Positions 3,898 to 6,017 of a DNA stretch of 6,017 bases are shown here, one piece after another; the stretch's first letter is position 1, and every line of letters starts with the position of its first letter. This DNA comes from Flavobacterium sp. UBA6195 (GTDB lineage Bacteria > Bacteroidota > Bacteroidia > Flavobacteriales > Flavobacteriaceae). A program made the translations under genes and the position numbers. The notes under the pieces are model-generated. The model did not search any database. It saw only the letters and a list, made by a program, of their open reading frames with translations, and had not been told where the DNA came from. The stretch is from contig NZ_DITB01000063.1 in the NCBI RefSeq assembly GCF_002422095.1, forward strand, positions 4,812 through 10,828, written 5' to 3'.

Positions 3898-4685
3898 AAT
3901 GAAGCTTTTTTAGATACATTTTCGTAATCTACGTCACCTACAATTCTATATCCCTTTTCAGTAGTTTCGTCTTCAACTCTTGTAATTCCTACGTCGATTA
4001 CCACTACATCGTCTTTTACCATTTCGGCTTTTAGGAAATTTGGAACACCTAATGCAGAAATAATAATATCGGCTTGTGAAGTAATTTGATTGATGTTTTT
4101 AGAATGACTATGAGTAACGGTTACTGTTGAATTCCCAGGAAAACCTTTTCTTCCCATTAAAATCCCCATAGGACGACCAACAATGTGACTTCTTCCGATA
4201 ACTACAGTGTGTTTACCATCAGTTGGTACATTATATCGCTCTAATAATTCTAAAATTCCGAATGGTGTTGCCGGAATAAAAGTAGACATATCTAAAGCCA
4301 TTTTTCCAAAATTTTCAGGATGAAAACCATCTACATCTTTACTTGGATCAATAGCTTCAATGATTTTTTGAGTGTCAATTTGTTTTGGTAACGGCAACTG
4401 AACAATGAATCCATCAATATCGTCATTCTCATTCAATTCTTTGATTTTTTTCAACAATTCAATTTCTGTAGTAGTGCTAGGCATTTTAATCAAAGTCGAT
4501 TCAAAACCTACACGCTCGCAAGATTTTACTTTGCTTCCTACATACGTTAAACTTGCTCCATCGTTACCTACAATGATAGCTGCTAAATGAGGTACTTTTT
4601 CACCTTTGGCTTTCATTTGAGCTACTTCAGCCGCGATTTCATTTTTAATATCTTCCGATACTTTTTTTCCGTCTAATAATTGCAT
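3804..4685 (-). CDS. folD: Bifunctional methylenetetrahydrofolate dehydrogenase / methenyltetrahydrofolate cyclohydrolase
   Basis: FolD is a cytoplasmic enzyme that oxidises 5,10-methylene-THF to 5,10-methenyl-THF with NAD(P)+ and hydrolyses the product to 10-formyl-THF, supplying one-carbon units for purine and initiator formyl-Met synthesis. The 293-residue protein is complete and of usual length. Visible motifs are YVGSK (48-52, with the catalytic Lys52 and Tyr48), DGFIVQLPLP (91-100), KDVDGFHP (116-123), the nucleotide-binding GRSHIVGRP (164-172) and the C-terminal signature PGGVGPMT (268-275). The start MQLLDGK is typical. It lies downstream of ffh on the same strand, but a terminator and a candidate promoter between them suggest separate transcription. 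Its last 30 codons are repeated at 1069-1161, so its 3' end is one border of a variable locus. Confidence 0.97.
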   Translation of the reverse strand: MQLLDGKKVSEDIKNEIAAEVAQMKAKGEKVPHLAAIIVGNDGASLTYVGSKVKSCERVGFESTLIKMPSTTTEIELLKKIKELNENDDIDGFIVQLPLPKQIDTQKIIEAIDPSKDVDGFHPENFGKMALDMSTFIPATPFGILELLERYNVPTDGKHTVVIGRSHIVGRPMGILMGRKGFPGNSTVTVTHSHSKNINQITSQADIIISALGVPNFLKAEMVKDDVVVIDVGITRVEDETTEKGYRIVGDVDYENVSKKASFITPVPGGVGPMTIAMLLKNTLLAREQKRNR

Positions 4686-4694
4686 TTGTTTTTT

Positions 4695-4722
4695 GTTTCA
4701 GGTTTAAAGTTTCAGGTTTAAA
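4695..4722. repeat. Heptad repeat in the folD leader
   Basis: GTTTCAG-GTTTAAA occurs twice in direct succession, making four 7-bp units. Related units of opposite orientation (CTTGAAA, CTTTAAA, CCTTAAA) stand at 4787-4807, and one GTTTAAA at 4770-4776. The two groups could pair across about 65 bases. The ffh terminator stem is built from the same units. Such heptad tracts look like products of local amplification; no protein is encoded. Confidence 0.6.
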
Positions 4723-4736
4723 AGTTGTGTTTTACC

Positions 4737-4744
4737 CAAAACTA
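4737..4744 (-). promoter_or_regulatory. Candidate folD promoter, -7 element
   Basis: On the minus strand these bases read TAGTTTTG, a full match to the Bacteroidota -7 consensus TAnnTTTG, 52 bases upstream of the folD ATG and just past the ffh terminator. No TTG is found at the expected -33 distance; there the sequence is a T-run. Position supports it, but eight-base matches arise easily in AT-rich DNA. Confidence 0.4.
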
Positions 4745-4756
4745 GTAGTTAGTATA

Positions 4757-4804
4757 TTAAAAAAATAAGGTTTAAAACTCTCATAACTTGAAACTTTAAA
4801 CCTT
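4757..4804 (-). terminator. ffh rho-independent terminator
   Basis: AAGGTTTAAA (4767-4776) is the exact reverse complement of TTTAAACCTT (4795-4804), with an 18-base loop. On the minus strand the stem is followed by ATTTTTTTAA. It lies eight bases past the ffh stop and uses the local heptad units as its arms. Confidence 0.65.
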
Positions 4805-4812
4805 AAACTTAT

Positions 4813-6017
4813 TTATCTCATGCCTTTCATTCCGCCCATGGCTTTCATCAGGTTTTTACCTGCGCCACCTTGCATCATTTTCATCATTTTGCTCATTTGG
4901 TCGAATTGTTTCATCAATTGGTTCACTTCTTCAATTTTTCTACCTGAACCCTTTGCAATTCTATTTTTACGTTTCACATCAATGATTGAAGGCTTGCTTC
5001 TTTCTGCTGGCGTCATTGAGTGAATAATGGCTTCAATATGTTTGAAAGCATCATCTTGAATTTCAACATCTTTTAACGCTTTTCCAGCACCTGGAATCAT
5101 TCCAACAAGGTCTTTCATGTTCCCCATTTTCTTGATTTGTTGGATTTGCGCTAAGAAATCGTCAAAACCAAATTCGTTTTTAGCGATTTTCTTCTGTAAT
5201 TTTCTTGCTTCTTCTTCGTCATATTGCTCTTGTGCTCGTTCTACTAAGGAAACCACGTCTCCCATTCCCAAGATTCTATCCGCCATACGATTTGGATAGA
5301 ACACATCGATAGCTTCCATTTTTTCACCTGTACCGATGAATTTAATAGGTTTATTCACTACCGATTTAATCGAAATCGCAGCTCCACCACGCGTATCACC
5401 ATCTAACTTCGTTAAGATAACTCCGTCAAAATTCAATCTATCGTTGAATGCTTTTGCTGTGTTTACCGCATCTTGTCCAGTCATCGCATCCACCACAAAT
5501 AATGTTTCTTGTGGTTGAATTGCTTTGTGAACATTTGCAATTTCGTTCATCATTTCTTCATCCACAGCCAAACGACCAGCGGTATCGATAATGACTACGT
5601 TGAAACCATTCGCTTTTGCATGCTTGATTGCGTTTTGAGCAATTTCAACAGGATTTTTATTTTCTGGTTCTGAATATACTTCAACACCAATTTGTCCACC
5701 TACTACGTGCAACTGATTAATTGCCGCAGGACGGTAGATATCACAAGCAACCAATAGAGGCTTTTTGTTCTTTTTAGTTTTTAAAAAGTTCGCTAATTTT
5801 CCAGAAAAAGTAGTTTTACCAGAACCCTGTAAACCCGACATCAAAATCACAGAAGGATTTCCTGAAAGATTAATTCCAGTAGCATCACCACCCATTAATT
5901 CGGTCAACTCGTCTTTAACGATTTTAACCATTAATTGTCCTGGTTGTAATGTAGTTAATACGTTTTCACCAATTGCTTTTTCTTTAACTCTAGTAGTAAA
6001 ATCTTTTGCAATTTTAA
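4813..6017 (-). CDS. ffh: Signal recognition particle protein Ffh (N-terminus beyond window)
   Basis: Ffh binds SRP RNA and signal sequences of nascent membrane proteins and delivers ribosomes to the receptor FtsY through a GTP-controlled complex. The frame is open to the right edge; 400 residues are visible and roughly the first 50 of the NG domain should lie outside. The inner ATG at 5931 is not the start: upstream codons give KDFTTRVKEKAIG and TLQPGQL, typical Ffh sequence. Counting from the first visible residue: P-loop GLQGSGKTT (61-69), DTAGR (144-148), TKLDGD (202-207), and IGTGEK at the end of the G domain. The M domain carries RKNRIAKGSGRKIEEVN (RNA binding) and a Met-rich tail ending MKAMGGMKGMR (signal-sequence groove and flexible end). 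No SRP RNA gene is visible nearby. Confidence 0.97.
   Translation of the reverse strand, partial: KIAKDFTTRVKEKAIGENVLTTLQPGQLMVKIVKDELTELMGGDATGINLSGNPSVILMSGLQGSGKTTFSGKLANFLKTKKNKKPLLVACDIYRPAAINQLHVVGGQIGVEVYSEPENKNPVEIAQNAIKHAKANGFNVVIIDTAGRLAVDEEMMNEIANVHKAIQPQETLFVVDAMTGQDAVNTAKAFNDRLNFDGVILTKLDGDTRGGAAISIKSVVNKPIKFIGTGEKMEAIDVFYPNRMADRILGMGDVVSLVERAQEQYDEEEARKLQKKIAKNEFGFDDFLAQIQQIKKMGNMKDLVGMIPGAGKALKDVEIQDDAFKHIEAIIHSMTPAERSKPSIIDVKRKNRIAKGSGRKIEEVNQLMKQFDQMSKMMKMMQGGAGKNLMKAMGGMKGMR

Noticed and set aside
4695..4807. CRISPR array
   Set aside because: The repeats are only 7 bp, directly adjacent without spacers, and partly inverted.

Overview
The window looks like chromosomal DNA of a Flavobacterium-type bacterium (Bacteroidota, Flavobacteriia). 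The evidence is the AT-rich sequence, the flavobacterial style of the FolD and Ffh proteins, short lipoprotein signal peptides beginning MKN-, and two tandem proteins that I recognise as the Flavobacterium-rich DUF6705 lipoprotein family. All intact genes lie on the minus strand.

Right part (about 3800-6017): two conserved housekeeping genes. ffh (SRP GTPase) runs in from the right edge, so its N-terminus is missing. It is followed by its own terminator, a small region of 7-bp repeats with a candidate promoter, and folD (one-carbon folate metabolism), which ends in a rho-independent terminator.

Middle and left part (1-3800): an accessory region downstream of folD. Three small lipoprotein genes (3137-3583, and the DUF6705 pair 2419-2997 and 1766-2368) follow folD and end at a 49-bp hairpin repeat (1707-1755). 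Further left, the 3' end of folD with its terminator and downstream flank appears again (912-1162). It is followed by a different lipoprotein gene with 12 cysteines in two matching modules (66-725) and then by a second copy of the same 49-bp repeat (1-49). Two alternative versions of one locus, folD 3' end / variable lipoprotein cassette / hairpin repeat, therefore stand in tandem. They are joined by a scar (1162-1293) and the tail of an unrelated truncated plus-strand gene (1294-1482).

Two features make the locus more than a simple duplication. First, the two folD ends differ at 10 bases within the last 30 sense codons and only the final codon changes its amino acid, so the copies probably diverged as parts of working genes in separate lineages before they met. 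Second, each cassette carries its own terminal inverted repeat exactly where the shared flanks stop (GTTAGCAGAA/TTCTGCTAAC for one, GTTGTAA/TTACAAC for the other), with the GTT and AAC in common. Cassette-specific complementary ends next to a shared hairpin are the arrangement expected of integron-type cassettes, although the bases do not fit the classical GTTRRRY core and no integrase is in the window. The lipoproteins are probably exported to the cell envelope; their functions are unknown.
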